A DNA stretch of 64,000 bases from Palsa-360 sp963719875 (lineage in GTDB: Bacteria > Acidobacteriota > Terriglobia > Acidiferrales > UBA7541), in the NCBI GenBank assembly GCA_963719875.1, contig CAVRDJ010000002.1, positions 868,001 to 932,000 of the forward strand, in the 5' to 3' direction. The notes below the pieces were generated by a model. The model saw only the letters and a program-made list of their open reading frames with translations, was not told the origin of the DNA and made no database searches. This document shows, piece after piece, positions 17,878 to 27,692 of the stretch. A program made the translations under genes and the position numbers. Within the stretch, counting starts at the first letter, position 1, and each line of letters opens with the position of its first letter.

Positions 17878-18990
17878 ATGAGAAAAACACAACAAAAATC
17901 CCTGTTGCTACTGATGACGATGGCCCTGCTCTGTCCCGCGCTTTTTGCAGATCAGGTTTCTCTGAAAAATGGGGACCGCTTGACCGGCACGATCGTCAAG
18001 TCGGACGCCAAAACGCTCGTCCTCAAGACAGAGGCTGCAGGTGATGTAACCTTCCAGTGGTCTGCGATTGACGCCCTCACTTCCTCGCAGCCTCTCCACG
18101 TCGGCCTTGCGGGTGGACAATTGGTTGTGGGACCGGTGGCAACGAAGGACGGACAAATTCAGGTCACGACGCAGACCGCCGGTGTGGTGACCGCCGCGAA
18201 GGATTCGGTTCAGGTCATCCGGTCCGACTCGGAGGAAGCCGCCTACGACGCGGCGATGGAGCGATTGCAGCACCCGCACCTCGGCGACTTCTGGAGCGGG
18301 ACGCTCGACACCGGCCTCAGCCTCACGCGGGGCAATTCGGCCACGCTTTCCTATAATCTCGCGGGAAGGGCGGTGCGCCAGACGGATCGCGATAAAATCA
18401 CGGTTTATGCCACCGCAGTGTATGGAAAAAATGACACGACTTCGCCGAGCCAGGTGATTGCACACCAAATCACGGGCGGGGTTCGCGCCGATATCAATTT
18501 CAGCCCGAGATGGTTCGTGTTTGCGGCGACGGATTTCAATTCCAATGCGCTCCAGAATTTGGATTTGCAAAATGTGGTCGATGGGGGCATTGGAAGCCAC
18601 GTGATCAAGACGAAAAACACCCAGTTCAACGTCTTTGGCGGGGCGGGTTACAACCAGGAATTTTTCAGTGCGTACACTTTGCCGCCGGCGACTACCGTCT
18701 TCCCGGCCGTCACGCAAAGAAATGCGGAAGCCACTGCGGGAGAGACATTCAGCACGAAACTGGGCAGCCGCTCGACCTTCAACGAAACATTCGTTTATTT
18801 TCCGAACCTCAGCGGGCCCAGCGGCTACCGGTACACGTTCAATACTGTCCTTTCGACCGCGATCAGTAAATGGCTCGGCTGGCAGTTCAGTTTGAATGAT
18901 AATTTTATTAGTAATCCGCCGACCGGAATCAAGAGAAATGACCTGATTCTTTCCACCGGTTTGCGGTTGACGTTTGGCAGCCCGAAATAA
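17878..18990 (+). CDS. DUF481 family outer-membrane protein (YdiY-like)
   Basis: The start at ATG 17878 is preceded by GAGGGAG and gives a signal peptide ending at LFA. The N-terminal mature part (about 22-120) has an SH3-like repeat (LKNGDRLTGTIVKSD) often found before DUF481. Residues about 135-370 form the DUF481 beta-barrel, ending in the aromatic-rich LRLTFG typical of outer-membrane strands. The function of the family is poorly known. The gene is followed by a composite repeat and stands alone. Confidence 0.85.
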   Translation: MRKTQQKSLLLLMTMALLCPALFADQVSLKNGDRLTGTIVKSDAKTLVLKTEAAGDVTFQWSAIDALTSSQPLHVGLAGGQLVVGPVATKDGQIQVTTQTAGVVTAAKDSVQVIRSDSEEAAYDAAMERLQHPHLGDFWSGTLDTGLSLTRGNSATLSYNLAGRAVRQTDRDKITVYATAVYGKNDTTSPSQVIAHQITGGVRADINFSPRWFVFAATDFNSNALQNLDLQNVVDGGIGSHVIKTKNTQFNVFGGAGYNQEFFSAYTLPPATTVFPAVTQRNAEATAGETFSTKLGSRSTFNETFVYFPNLSGPSGYRYTFNTVLSTAISKWLGWQFSLNDNFISNPPTGIKRNDLILSTGLRLTFGSPK

Positions 18991-18993
18991 CGG

Positions 18994-19213
18994 GTAGGAC
19001 AGGCTTCACAGCTTGCGGAAAAACTCAAATTTTTGTCATTCCGAGACGCGCTGCGCGCCGAGGAATCTCTCCTTTCTTGGGTTTAAATCAAAGAGGGATT
19101 CCTCACTTCGTTCGGAAGGAAAAAAATAAATTACTTATTCCGCAGCCTGTACAGTCCGTCGCACTTTAACATTGAGCTGCGGACGAAACCCGACAGGCTG
19201 AAGCCCGTCCTAC
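18994..19213. repeat. Family-1 repeat interrupted by a family-3 repeat
   Basis: The outer ends (GTAGGACAGGCTTCA at 18994 and CAGGCTGAAGCCCGTCCTAC ending at 19213) are the two arms of a family-1 hairpin. Between them, at about 19008-19150, is a full family-3 element: TTGCGGAA, TTTTGTCATTCCGAG, GAGGAATCTCTC, the complementary half, then TTCCGCAGCCTGT. One mobile repeat therefore appears to have landed inside another. Confidence 0.82.
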
Positions 19214-19774
19214 TTAAGGCGCTACTGTGAACGGGATCGAGGCTTCCGTCGTTTCCCACACGAGCGCCAGCGTTCCCTTGTTTCCGCCGTCGGACCGCAA
19301 ATCGATTTTGAACGTTTCGACGGGAGCGGCGAGAGTTTTCAAATTCATTTTTGTGCGGCCAAAATCGGTCGAAGAATTGTAATCCTTGTGGAACTGCCCC
19401 GTCTGCTTGTTGATGATGAGCATCCATTCGTTGGCGTTCGGCAGCGTCCAGATGCTGTAGCTCCCGGCGGGAAGTTTCAGCGTGCCCATCTGCAGATTCG
19501 CTTCGGTCGTAATTTTGGTCGCCCAATTCGCGCCGGTGCACCAGACCTCGCCAAACGGGACGAGGCCGCCCATTACCTTTCGTCCATGCATCGAAGGCGC
19601 GTAGTACTCGATCGTAATTTTCTTGCCTGCAATGGTGGCCGCGACATTGGCTGGTGGGCTCGTGTATTTTGAGTAGCCAAATTGCCCGTAGGCGGCCCAT
19701 ACGGCAACACCCAATATTTGTGTCAGAATCAGGACAACGACAAGGATTAGCCATCGATTTTGAATTTTCGTCAT
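19214..19774 (-). CDS. DUF2911 domain protein, membrane-anchored or secreted
   Basis: The start at ATG 19774 is preceded by AGGAGG at 7 nt. The 186-residue product has an N-terminal hydrophobic segment (8-28) and then a DUF2911 domain with its hallmark stretches: ITIEYYAPSMHGRKVMG, GLVPFGEVWCTGANWAT, and LPAGSYSIWTLP. The family is common in Bacteroidota and Acidobacteriota and has no assigned function. It lies 26 nt downstream of the Vgb-like gene and is probably co-transcribed with it. Confidence 0.88.
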   Translation of the reverse strand: MTKIQNRWLILVVVLILTQILGVAVWAAYGQFGYSKYTSPPANVAATIAGKKITIEYYAPSMHGRKVMGGLVPFGEVWCTGANWATKITTEANLQMGTLKLPAGSYSIWTLPNANEWMLIINKQTGQFHKDYNSSTDFGRTKMNLKTLAAPVETFKIDLRSDGGNKGTLALVWETTEASIPFTVAP

Positions 19775-19800
19775 AACGATACCTCCTGCATCAGGACTTC

Positions 19801-21435
19801 CTACCGGCCGCCATTCTTGGCCATCGAGCCCTGGCCGGCCAGATAAAAATATCCGACCTTGTTGTTCGAGGGCGTCGCATACCACATGCGTCCCTGCGCA
19901 TCGAGGAAATATTCCCTCGATGTAATCTCGGCATGAGGGAAGGGATATTCAGTCACCCTCCCGGTCGTAGTGTTCAAACGCCCCACTTCATCCAGGTATT
20001 CCGAGGAATACCAAACATCGTGATTTCGATCCAGGTTCATCGCGTAGGGACTGGCGTTCGGTCCCGGCAAAGCATAATTTTTGAATGTTTCCGTCTTGGG
20101 ATCGAACCGGCCAATCTGTCCCGCGCCGGATTGGCTGAACCAGATCATTCCGCCGGAATCGATCTGGATCCTGCGTGAGTACACCGTGCCGCTTCCGGGC
20201 GGATTCCAGGTCTTCACTTCAAGAGTCTTTCCGTCAATCTTCCCGATCTTCCCGACCGCATTGTATTCCGAGAACCAGCAGTTGGCGTCTTTGTCCACGA
20301 CGACGCCGTAGGCCGATTCGCCGAAGTCCATAAACTTCCCGGTCTTGGGATCGAGCCGGCTGATTCGCGATCCACTCGCCCAGGCAATCCCGTCCGGACC
20401 AACTCGCACGGTATGCTTGCTGCCGCCGGCGACGAGGCCTTCCTTGCCGGGTGTATATGCATCCGCGTATTCGGTTAGCTTTTGGGTATTGGGATCGAAT
20501 TTACCGATCTTGTTAATCCCCAATTCTCCCAGCCATACGTTGCCGTCGGCAGCCGGATAGGCGGAGTGAATGGCCACCGCGTTTTCGTTCGGCACATCGT
20601 ACTCTTTTACATTTCCCGTTTCCGGGTCGAGCTTTCCGATTTTGTTGGCGCCGCCGTAATAAGGCATCCAGACGTTGCCCTCTTTATCGGGAGCGGCACT
20701 CCACGGCATGCGGTTTGGGCCGGGCAAATCGTACTCGACGTAGACGATGTTCATCGCGTCGTCGTCAAACGCGCGCACCAGATTTTTGTACTCCGGAAAA
20801 TCTGCGGGCGATTTCGGCAACACCGACTCTGGTCCGAAAGCGTCCGCAATAAAGGAAGCCACCTTCTCGGCTTGCTCATCATTCACCATGCTCCCCAGCA
20901 AAAAATGCATTCTGGTTCGCATGTACTCGACGCGGTCTTTCGCGCCTTCCGCATCGCGCGAGACGGAAGCCATCCGGGTTTGAAAGCCATGGCAGATCTG
21001 GCAGGGCGCGTCGCGGAAGTTCGACGTGGGACCGAAAATCATTTCCTTGCCGCGGATGTTCGGGATCAACTTTTCGCCTTGATAAAGGGAAAGGTCGCGC
21101 CAGCGCACCGTCCCCGGTTTCAGCGCCCAATCCATGGATGCGGATTGGCTCGCCGTCAGCGTCACGCCCGTGCGCGGATCAGCCTGATAACCGACGGCGC
21201 GAATCCGCAGGACATATTCACCGGCCGGCAAATCCTCCACTCGATAGCCGCCGTCCTTGTGAGACAGCACGTTAACGGTAATCTTGGTCTTGGTGTTCTG
21301 CGCCTGGACGAACGCCCCCTTGAAAGGCGCGCCGTCCGGCCCTTTCACCGTTCCGGTGATCGTCGCACCGTGCGCGAAAGCGGCCGGAAAAATCATCGCG
21401 CTCACCAACGCCAGTATTTTTGGTATTCGTTGCAT
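19801..21435 (-). CDS. Secreted Vgb-like beta-propeller with carboxypeptidase-regulatory domain and a CXXCH motif
   Basis: A 544-residue protein with a signal peptide (1-23, AHG). It has a Cna-B/carboxypeptidase-regulatory-like domain (about 24-105), then a short helical section with one heme-binding CQICH motif (about 143-147), then repeated beta-propeller blades (about 225-540). The blades have the pattern GNVWMPYYGGANKIGKLDPETG, written here as GNVWxxxxGxNKIGKxDP, as in virginiamycin B lyase and SMP-30/NHL proteins. The heme motif suggests a periplasmic redox or sensing role rather than antibiotic lyase activity. DUF2911 follows 26 nt downstream. Confidence 0.8.
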   Translation of the reverse strand: MQRIPKILALVSAMIFPAAFAHGATITGTVKGPDGAPFKGAFVQAQNTKTKITVNVLSHKDGGYRVEDLPAGEYVLRIRAVGYQADPRTGVTLTASQSASMDWALKPGTVRWRDLSLYQGEKLIPNIRGKEMIFGPTSNFRDAPCQICHGFQTRMASVSRDAEGAKDRVEYMRTRMHFLLGSMVNDEQAEKVASFIADAFGPESVLPKSPADFPEYKNLVRAFDDDAMNIVYVEYDLPGPNRMPWSAAPDKEGNVWMPYYGGANKIGKLDPETGNVKEYDVPNENAVAIHSAYPAADGNVWLGELGINKIGKFDPNTQKLTEYADAYTPGKEGLVAGGSKHTVRVGPDGIAWASGSRISRLDPKTGKFMDFGESAYGVVVDKDANCWFSEYNAVGKIGKIDGKTLEVKTWNPPGSGTVYSRRIQIDSGGMIWFSQSGAGQIGRFDPKTETFKNYALPGPNASPYAMNLDRNHDVWYSSEYLDEVGRLNTTTGRVTEYPFPHAEITSREYFLDAQGRMWYATPSNNKVGYFYLAGQGSMAKNGGR

Positions 21436-21842
21436 GGCGGCTCCTTACCGGCGCACCATTCACGGTTAAATCGATTATTAAAAGAAATCGAAACTCGTTC
21501 CGCAGCCCTCGCAGCCTGGAATCCCTGAATCGTACTCCAAAATTGCCAGTTCCGGCCAGCCTTGATCAGAATGTTCAAGTCTTACTGCCGTACGAGGATG
21601 GTTTCGTGGCGCCGGCGTCTCGCCGGCGTTTTTTCCACTGGCGGCGCGTCACGAAAACCGCCGGCGGGACGCCGGCGCCACGAAAAACCTGCGTTCCCCT
21701 GTGAGTCGGGCCCAACTTTCCATCGAATGGGTGCGTTGAAAGAAATACGGGCTAATCTCAACTTGGCAAAAAGTGAGTTCAGCACCTACCATGAGATGGA
21801 GCGATCCGGGAATTGCGTGCGATTTTCCCGGGAGGTATGGAA
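21436..21842. other. Intergenic region with a family-2 repeat
   Basis: About 400 nt between divergent genes. A family-2 palindrome occupies 21602-21686, running from GTTTCGTGGCGCCGGCG to its complement through CGCCACGAAAA. The remainder should contain promoters for both flanking genes, but no clear motif was picked out. Confidence 0.65.
21602..21686. repeat. Intergenic palindromic repeat, family 2
   Basis: An 85-bp hairpin with arms containing GGCGCCGGCGTCTCGCCGGCG and its near complement CCGCCGGCGGGACGCCGGCGCC. Each arm is self-palindromic, as in the copies at 13787-13860 and 59843-59917. Confidence 0.9.
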
Positions 21843-23672
21843 ATGCGCGCTGAAAACAAAACGACTGTACGGTACATGCAAACCCGCTTGCTGTGTTGGC
21901 AGCACAACAGGGCTATGCTGGCCCTTGTTTTGCTGCTGCTCGTGTTTCCGCGCGTTGGCTGGCCGCAATCGAACGGCCTGCAAAAATTGTTTTCGGACTA
22001 CTACGAGTTCCGGCTGCGCGAGGATCCCGCCCAGGCCACTTTCGTCGGCCGCGCCGATTACAACGACCGATGGGACGATCCTTCTCCGGAACACCAGCGG
22101 CAATATCTTGCCGCACTCCAGCAATTCCTTCGCCGGCTCCATATGATTCCGGAAACAGGACTTGCCGCAGGCGACCGCCTGAGTTATGAGCTTCTGGATC
22201 GCGAACTGAAAGAGAAAATCGAGGAAGCCGGCACAGTTTCAACCTTTTTTAGCGTCAACCAACTCGTGGGGGAGCACCTCGAGATCTTCAGCACGATGGC
22301 TGTAGCTCCCGCAAATACGGTAAAGGACTACGAGAACGAGGTGGCCCGCCTGCGAGCGTTGCCCAAATGGGTGGATCAAACCATCGCCGCCGCAAACTTG
22401 GCCATCGCGCAAGAAAAGATTCAACCAAGATTGGTGGCCGAGCGCGAAGTGGACCAGCTCAATGTGGAGATGGAGTCCGATCCGTTGAAGAGCCCCTTGC
22501 TCGCTGCGTTCACGAAATTTCCCGATTCGATTCCAGCCAACGAGCAGGAGCGCCTCCGTGCGGATGCGATGGACGCATACACACAGGCATTCCTTCCCGC
22601 GTGGCGGAAGTTGCGCGACTACGTCTCAGGCACGTACCTGCCGTCGGCGCGCGACACCGTAGGCCTCATCCAGGCGCCCGGCGGTCCGGCGATGTATGCC
22701 TTCCAGGTCCGGAAAATGACCACAACAAACTACACGCCGGAACAGATTCACGAAATCGGCTTGAAGGAAGTCGCTCGCATTCAATCCGAGATGGCCAAGA
22801 TTCGTGAGCAACTGAATTTTTCCGGCACCCCCGAAGAATTTTCGGATCAAGTGTTGAACGCGCCGCGTTTCCGGTTCCACAGTGAAGCCGAAATCCTGAT
22901 GCATGGCCGCGACATCGCGAAGCGCATCGATCCTGAACTCCCTCGCCTTTTCAAAGTGCTTCCCCGCATGACCTACGGAGTCGCCGCCATTCCGCCGGAT
23001 CGGGCCCGCACTTCGTCGGAATATTATGAAGAACCCGCGCTCGACGGTTCCCGCGCCGGATACTTCTACATGCGGACCGTGGATCCGGAAAAGCAGACGA
23101 GCTGTTGTATGGAATCAACCATCCTGCACGAGTCCGTGCCGGGGCATCACCTGCAGATTGCACTTTCCTACGAAATCCCCGGCATGCCGGATTTTCGCAA
23201 GATTTCGGAATTTACGGCCTACACCGAAGGCTGGGCTCTGTACGCGGAGACGCTCGGTCCCGACCTGCACATGTACGAAACCCCTTACGAAATGTACGGA
23301 TATTGGCAAGGACAAATTTTTCGCGCCGCGAGGCTGGTCGTCGATACGGGAATCCACGCCAAGGGATGGTCCCGCCAGCAAGCCATCGACTATATGGTTT
23401 CCGCGGGCGCGGACGCTTCCCGCGAATTTATCGCCAGCGAAGTGGATCGCTACATCGCCTGGCCCGGCCAGGCGCTGGCGTACAAAGTCGGCCAACTGAA
23501 AATTCTGGAGCTCCGCGAGTTGGCGCAAAAAGAACTTGGGCCGAAATTCGATATCCGCGAGTTCCACGATGTGGTGCTGCGAAACGGGACGATCCCCCTC
23601 GACATTCTCGAGAAGCAAGTGCGGGATTGGATTGCCCAATCCCGTAAGTCCGACTCGCACCCGGGAAACTGA
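21843..23672 (+). CDS. DUF885 family secreted protein (putative metallopeptidase-like)
   Basis: The start at ATG 21843 has GGGAGG at 7 nt; upstream GTG/ATG candidates place the binding site too close. An N-terminal hydrophobic stretch (about 25-42, ending WPQ) acts as a signal or anchor. The 609-residue length and the motifs match DUF885: a helical body, the HESVPGHH segment near residue 429 that resembles a zinc-binding helix, and the EGWALYAE motif about 30 residues later. Some DUF885 members are thought to be carboxypeptidase-like, but activity is unproven. A phosphoesterase gene follows 21 nt downstream. Confidence 0.87.
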   Translation: MRAENKTTVRYMQTRLLCWQHNRAMLALVLLLLVFPRVGWPQSNGLQKLFSDYYEFRLREDPAQATFVGRADYNDRWDDPSPEHQRQYLAALQQFLRRLHMIPETGLAAGDRLSYELLDRELKEKIEEAGTVSTFFSVNQLVGEHLEIFSTMAVAPANTVKDYENEVARLRALPKWVDQTIAAANLAIAQEKIQPRLVAEREVDQLNVEMESDPLKSPLLAAFTKFPDSIPANEQERLRADAMDAYTQAFLPAWRKLRDYVSGTYLPSARDTVGLIQAPGGPAMYAFQVRKMTTTNYTPEQIHEIGLKEVARIQSEMAKIREQLNFSGTPEEFSDQVLNAPRFRFHSEAEILMHGRDIAKRIDPELPRLFKVLPRMTYGVAAIPPDRARTSSEYYEEPALDGSRAGYFYMRTVDPEKQTSCCMESTILHESVPGHHLQIALSYEIPGMPDFRKISEFTAYTEGWALYAETLGPDLHMYETPYEMYGYWQGQIFRAARLVVDTGIHAKGWSRQQAIDYMVSAGADASREFIASEVDRYIAWPGQALAYKVGQLKILELRELAQKELGPKFDIREFHDVVLRNGTIPLDILEKQVRDWIAQSRKSDSHPGN

Positions 23673-23693
23673 CCGCGCGCAGGCTTGGAAAAC

Positions 23694-24179
23694 GTGATCC
23701 GGAATCCCAAAACGATTGGACTGATCTCAGACACGCACGGACTACTGCGCCCGGAGGCTGTGCGCGCCCTCGAAGGTTCGGACCTGATCATTCATGCCGG
23801 AGACGTAGGGAATCCGGGAATTCTCGAATCGCTGAAAACTCTTGCCCCGGTTTTTGCCGTGCGGGGAAATGTCGATACGGACCCGTGGGCGCTGGCTCTT
23901 CCCGAAGCCGCGGTCATCGAGACCGGTCCCGCGACGATTTACGTCCTTCACGACGTTCACGCGCTCGACCTTGATCCCGTCGCCGCAGGATTCCACATCA
24001 TTGTGAGCGGGCATTCGCACAAGCCGTCCCGCACGGAACACGGCGGCGTCTTGTTCCTCAATCCGGGAAGCGCCGGCGCGCGGCGCTTCGATTTGCCGGT
24101 GACGATCGCCCGCCTGAACGTAAGTCAAAAGCCATGGAACTTCAACGTCATCGACCTGGTGGGCACATCCTCAAAATAA
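23694..24179 (+). CDS. YfcE/MJ0936-type metallophosphoesterase
   Basis: A 161-residue cytoplasmic protein with the complete calcineurin-like phosphoesterase metal-binding set: SDTHG, HAGDVGN, RGNVD and SGHSH, followed by LNPGSAG. Small enzymes of this type hydrolyse phosphodiesters such as cyclic nucleotides in vitro, with two Mn2+ or similar ions. The start at GTG 23694 is chosen over TTG 23685, which lies too near the AGG. It follows the DUF885 gene closely and probably shares its transcript. Confidence 0.85.
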   Translation: MIRNPKTIGLISDTHGLLRPEAVRALEGSDLIIHAGDVGNPGILESLKTLAPVFAVRGNVDTDPWALALPEAAVIETGPATIYVLHDVHALDLDPVAAGFHIIVSGHSHKPSRTEHGGVLFLNPGSAGARRFDLPVTIARLNVSQKPWNFNVIDLVGTSSK

Positions 24180-24481
24180 TTTCGGCAGCTTGACTCCCGA
24201 GCGTCACTTAGCGCCAGGTGCGCTTCATTTGTTCGGTGCACCTGGAGAAGCGGCCGGACCTCAAGATCCGTTTCAGCTAAATCGATAGACAAGAGTACGA
24301 TCCGAATCTGACAGGGACCACGGACCAGTTGCTCCGAATCTGGCCGTGTGTCCAGTAGTGCAAATCGATTAACTCCCGTACTGTTCCCAAACCAGATTCA
24401 TTCCAGTTTGAAACGCCCGGCGCAATTAACGGCGCAGGTTCGGGCGTGCAGCCATTGGCATGTAAGTGAAGGGGAGAAGCC
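24180..24481. other. Intergenic region with terminator-like hairpin
   Basis: About 300 nt without a gene. An 8-bp perfect inverted repeat (CCAGGTGC 24214-24221 and GCACCTGG 24238-24245) lies 35 nt after the phosphoesterase stop and may end that transcript, though no T-run follows. The promoter for the DUF1800 gene should be in the remainder. Confidence 0.55.
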
Positions 24482-27400
24482 GTGAAGCGTTCCGCACTGG
24501 TGATGCTTGCTGCACTGGTCGTGTTGCTGGGCGGGTGCGCCCAGGCAATTCTACCGGGCGGACCGGGAGCACCGGGTGGACCGGGCCTGACGGCATTGAC
24601 CGTGTCACCGTCGGGCGCGTCCATCCCCGGTGTAGCGCAGCAACAGTTCACCGCGAAAACAGGCGACGGGTCGAGGCCGGCGGTGAACTGGTCGATCAAC
24701 GGAATTGCGGGCGGAAATGCGACTTTCGGGACGATTGACGCCAACGGAATGTACACCGCGCCGGAATTTCCACCGGCGCCCAATTCCATCACGATCAGCG
24801 CGGTCGAAACGTCGGACTCTAGAAAACTCGGGAATGCCAGCGTCACGCTGAATAATCCAGTGCCGCAATTGACCAGCGTGACGCCGATGAGCATTGCCCA
24901 AGGCCCGTTCACGATAACGCTGAGCGGGTCGCATTTCGCACCGGGCGCGGTCGCATATATGGGAACTACCGCGCTCCCGACGACGTATGTTTCGTCGACA
25001 CAATTGGCGGCCGCGGGCACGGCGACGATCGCGCAAGCGGGAACACAGACGATCACGGTACATAACCCGGACCCCGGGGCGAGTGTTTCTGCGGGTGTGA
25101 ACATCGTGGTAACGGGTGCAGTCGCTGTGGTGGTGACGCCGGCAACGGCCATGGTGCGCACCGGCAATCAACAAGCCTTCACGGCCACGGTGACCGGAGC
25201 CTTGAATCTGAGTGTCACCTGGACGGTAAACGGCGTGGCCGGCGGCAACTCTACGATTGGCACCATCGCGGCAAATGGCACTTACACCGCGCCTCTCACT
25301 CTGCCGACCCCGAACACGGTCACAGTGACCGCAACCAGCGTGGAGGATCCCACGCGGTCGGGTAGTGCGACGGTAACGCTGGAAAATGCGATACCGGTGA
25401 TCAGCAGCGTGACACCCACGACATTGACGGCGGGCACGCAATTTGAAATGACCGTAAACGGAACCGGCTTCACTCCCGGATCCATAGTGAAACTCGGCGC
25501 CATGGCGCTGAGCACGACTTTCATTGCGCCGACGCAATTAATCGCCGTGGGCACACCCACACTGGCGCAAGTCGGCACGGTGCCGGTCACAGTTGTCAAT
25601 CCTGATCCGGGCGGCTCGACTTCTGCGCCGTTCAACGTGCAGGTGGTCGGCCCGAATTCCAATATCACCGTGACGGTTTCTCCGAAAACCGCCACGCTCG
25701 GGGCCGGAAACGTGCAGCAATTCCAAGTGACGGTGACGGGAACGATCGATTTGAGCGTGGTGTGGTCGGTGAATGGAGTGAACTCGGGAAACAGCGCGGT
25801 AGGCAGGATCGACTTTTTGGGGAATTACACCGCGCCGGACAATATCCTGGGCCTGGGAAGCGTTACCGTGACGGCGACCAGCAATGCGAATCCCGCGAAA
25901 TCGGACAGCGCCAACGTGACTCTAACCAATCCGGTCCCAACACTCACGTCGATCACTCCTGCGACTCTCGGACTCGGGGCCTTTCAGATAACGCTGAACG
26001 GAACGGGATTTGTGAGCACGTCCACGGCGACGTTTGGCGGACAGCCGATGCAGGTGACCTACGTGACTTCGACGATGATCACCGCGATCGGCAACGCGTC
26101 GAACACGCAGCTTGGCGCGGTCACCGTGAAGGTGACGAACCCCGCGCCGGGCGGCGGAACGTCCAACGGCCTGAATGTGACGGTGACGACCGCGGGCTCG
26201 CCTGAGAGTTCGGCGGCGGCGGTCCGTTTTCTGGAGCAGTCTTCGTTCGGGCCGGACTTGGAAAACGTGAACCAAGTGGCGGAGACCGGCTTTGATACGT
26301 ACCTGAAGAACCAGTTCGCTTCGACGGTCACACCCTATCCGGACCCGCGGCCAAATGACAGCGTCAACAATGTGCAGCAGTCGTTTTTCCTGAATGCGAT
26401 TGCCGGCGGGGATCAGTTGCGCATGCGCACGGCGTTGGCGCTGAACGAACTTTGGGTGGTGAGCGCGAACACAGTGAACGACCCGCTGGGGTATACGAAT
26501 TACCTGCGCGCACTCAGCAAGGATGCGTTGGGAAATTACCTGAATTTGATGACGGATGTGACGTTGACTCCGGCGATGGGAAATTTCCTGAACATGGTGA
26601 ACAATGACGCGCCGCCTCCTGGAGAGCACGCCAACGAAAACTACGCGCGCGAATTTATGCAGTTGTTCTGCCTGGGATTGAACCAGTTGAATCCGGACGG
26701 AACCCCGGTGTTGGACGTCAGCGGAAATCCGATCCCGACGTATACACAAAACGACGTAATGGACCTGGGCCGCGTGTTCACCGGATGGACCTATCCGCCG
26801 ACGCCGGCCAAGCCGCCGCAGAATCACAATCCGCAATACTACGGCGGTCCGATGGTGGCGGTGGAAGGTTTGCACGATACCGGACCAAAAACGATTCTGG
26901 GGCAAACGATTCCGGCGGGCCTGAGCGCGGCGCAGGATTTGGCGGCGGCCGTGGGAATCATCTTCAATCATCCGAACGTGGGGCCGTTCGTGGCCAAACA
27001 GATGATCGAGCACCTGGTCACCAGCAATCCCAGCCCGGCGTACGTGCAGCGCGTAGCCACGGCATTCGACACCGGGACGTTTAACAGCTACGGGTCGGGG
27101 AAACGCGGAGACTTGCAGGCGATGGTCGCGGCGATCCTGCTGGATCCGGAAGCGCGGCGCGGCGACAACCCGGCGACGGTTGTTGTGACAGACGGCAAGC
27201 TGCGCGAACCAGTGGTGATGATCGCAAACATTGCGCGGGCATTCCACGCCAAAACCGACGCGGGAGGGTTGGCGGATTGGGGCAGTAACATGTCGCAAAG
27301 CATTTTCAATGCACCGACGGTGTTCAATTTCTTCCCGCCGGTCAATCCGATTGCGGGCACTACGCTGAATGGACCCGAGTTCGCGATATTCGCCACGAAT

Positions 27401-27676
27401 ACGGCCCTGTCGCGCGTGAACTTCATAAATGCAGCGGTGTACGGGGCGCTCGGAGGGAACACCAAGCTGGATTTCAGTCCCGTGATCAACGCCGGCACTT
27501 CGGACCAGATGGTGGCATGGCTGGACACACTATTTCTGCACGGGAGCACGCCGACTCAAATGAAACAAATTATTCTCACTGCCGTCGGCGCGGTCGATCC
27601 CACGGACAAGACGGGCCAGGCAGAGGCGGCGATCTATCTTTACACTTCGTCGTCGATGTATCAGGTGCAGCACTGA
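24482..27676 (+). CDS. DUF1800 lipoprotein with Ig-like/IPT repeats
   Basis: A GTG start preceded by GGGGAG. The 1,064-residue product has a lipoprotein signal (LLGGC, Cys about 19), then alternating bacterial Ig-like and IPT/TIG domains to about residue 570. These are recognisable by repeats of TASLGxGNxQxF-type openings, WSVNGV and SVTPTTL blocks. The C-terminal 490 residues are a DUF1800 domain (RFLEQSSFGPD; HANENYAREFMQLFCLGL; FTGW). DUF1800 proteins are nearly always encoded next to a DUF1501 protein, as here, and are thought to act outside the cytoplasm. Function is unknown. Confidence 0.88.
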   Translation: MKRSALVMLAALVVLLGGCAQAILPGGPGAPGGPGLTALTVSPSGASIPGVAQQQFTAKTGDGSRPAVNWSINGIAGGNATFGTIDANGMYTAPEFPPAPNSITISAVETSDSRKLGNASVTLNNPVPQLTSVTPMSIAQGPFTITLSGSHFAPGAVAYMGTTALPTTYVSSTQLAAAGTATIAQAGTQTITVHNPDPGASVSAGVNIVVTGAVAVVVTPATAMVRTGNQQAFTATVTGALNLSVTWTVNGVAGGNSTIGTIAANGTYTAPLTLPTPNTVTVTATSVEDPTRSGSATVTLENAIPVISSVTPTTLTAGTQFEMTVNGTGFTPGSIVKLGAMALSTTFIAPTQLIAVGTPTLAQVGTVPVTVVNPDPGGSTSAPFNVQVVGPNSNITVTVSPKTATLGAGNVQQFQVTVTGTIDLSVVWSVNGVNSGNSAVGRIDFLGNYTAPDNILGLGSVTVTATSNANPAKSDSANVTLTNPVPTLTSITPATLGLGAFQITLNGTGFVSTSTATFGGQPMQVTYVTSTMITAIGNASNTQLGAVTVKVTNPAPGGGTSNGLNVTVTTAGSPESSAAAVRFLEQSSFGPDLENVNQVAETGFDTYLKNQFASTVTPYPDPRPNDSVNNVQQSFFLNAIAGGDQLRMRTALALNELWVVSANTVNDPLGYTNYLRALSKDALGNYLNLMTDVTLTPAMGNFLNMVNNDAPPPGEHANENYAREFMQLFCLGLNQLNPDGTPVLDVSGNPIPTYTQNDVMDLGRVFTGWTYPPTPAKPPQNHNPQYYGGPMVAVEGLHDTGPKTILGQTIPAGLSAAQDLAAAVGIIFNHPNVGPFVAKQMIEHLVTSNPSPAYVQRVATAFDTGTFNSYGSGKRGDLQAMVAAILLDPEARRGDNPATVVVTDGKLREPVVMIANIARAFHAKTDAGGLADWGSNMSQSIFNAPTVFNFFPPVNPIAGTTLNGPEFAIFATNTALSRVNFINAAVYGALGGNTKLDFSPVINAGTSDQMVAWLDTLFLHGSTPTQMKQIILTAVGAVDPTDKTGQAEAAIYLYTSSSMYQVQH

Positions 27677-27692
27677 TTTTGAGGAGCAAGAG

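Noticed and set aside
19801..21435. Calling the propeller protein a virginiamycin B lyase
   Set aside because: The propeller is shared by many non-lyase proteins, and the heme motif and regulatory domain argue for another role.
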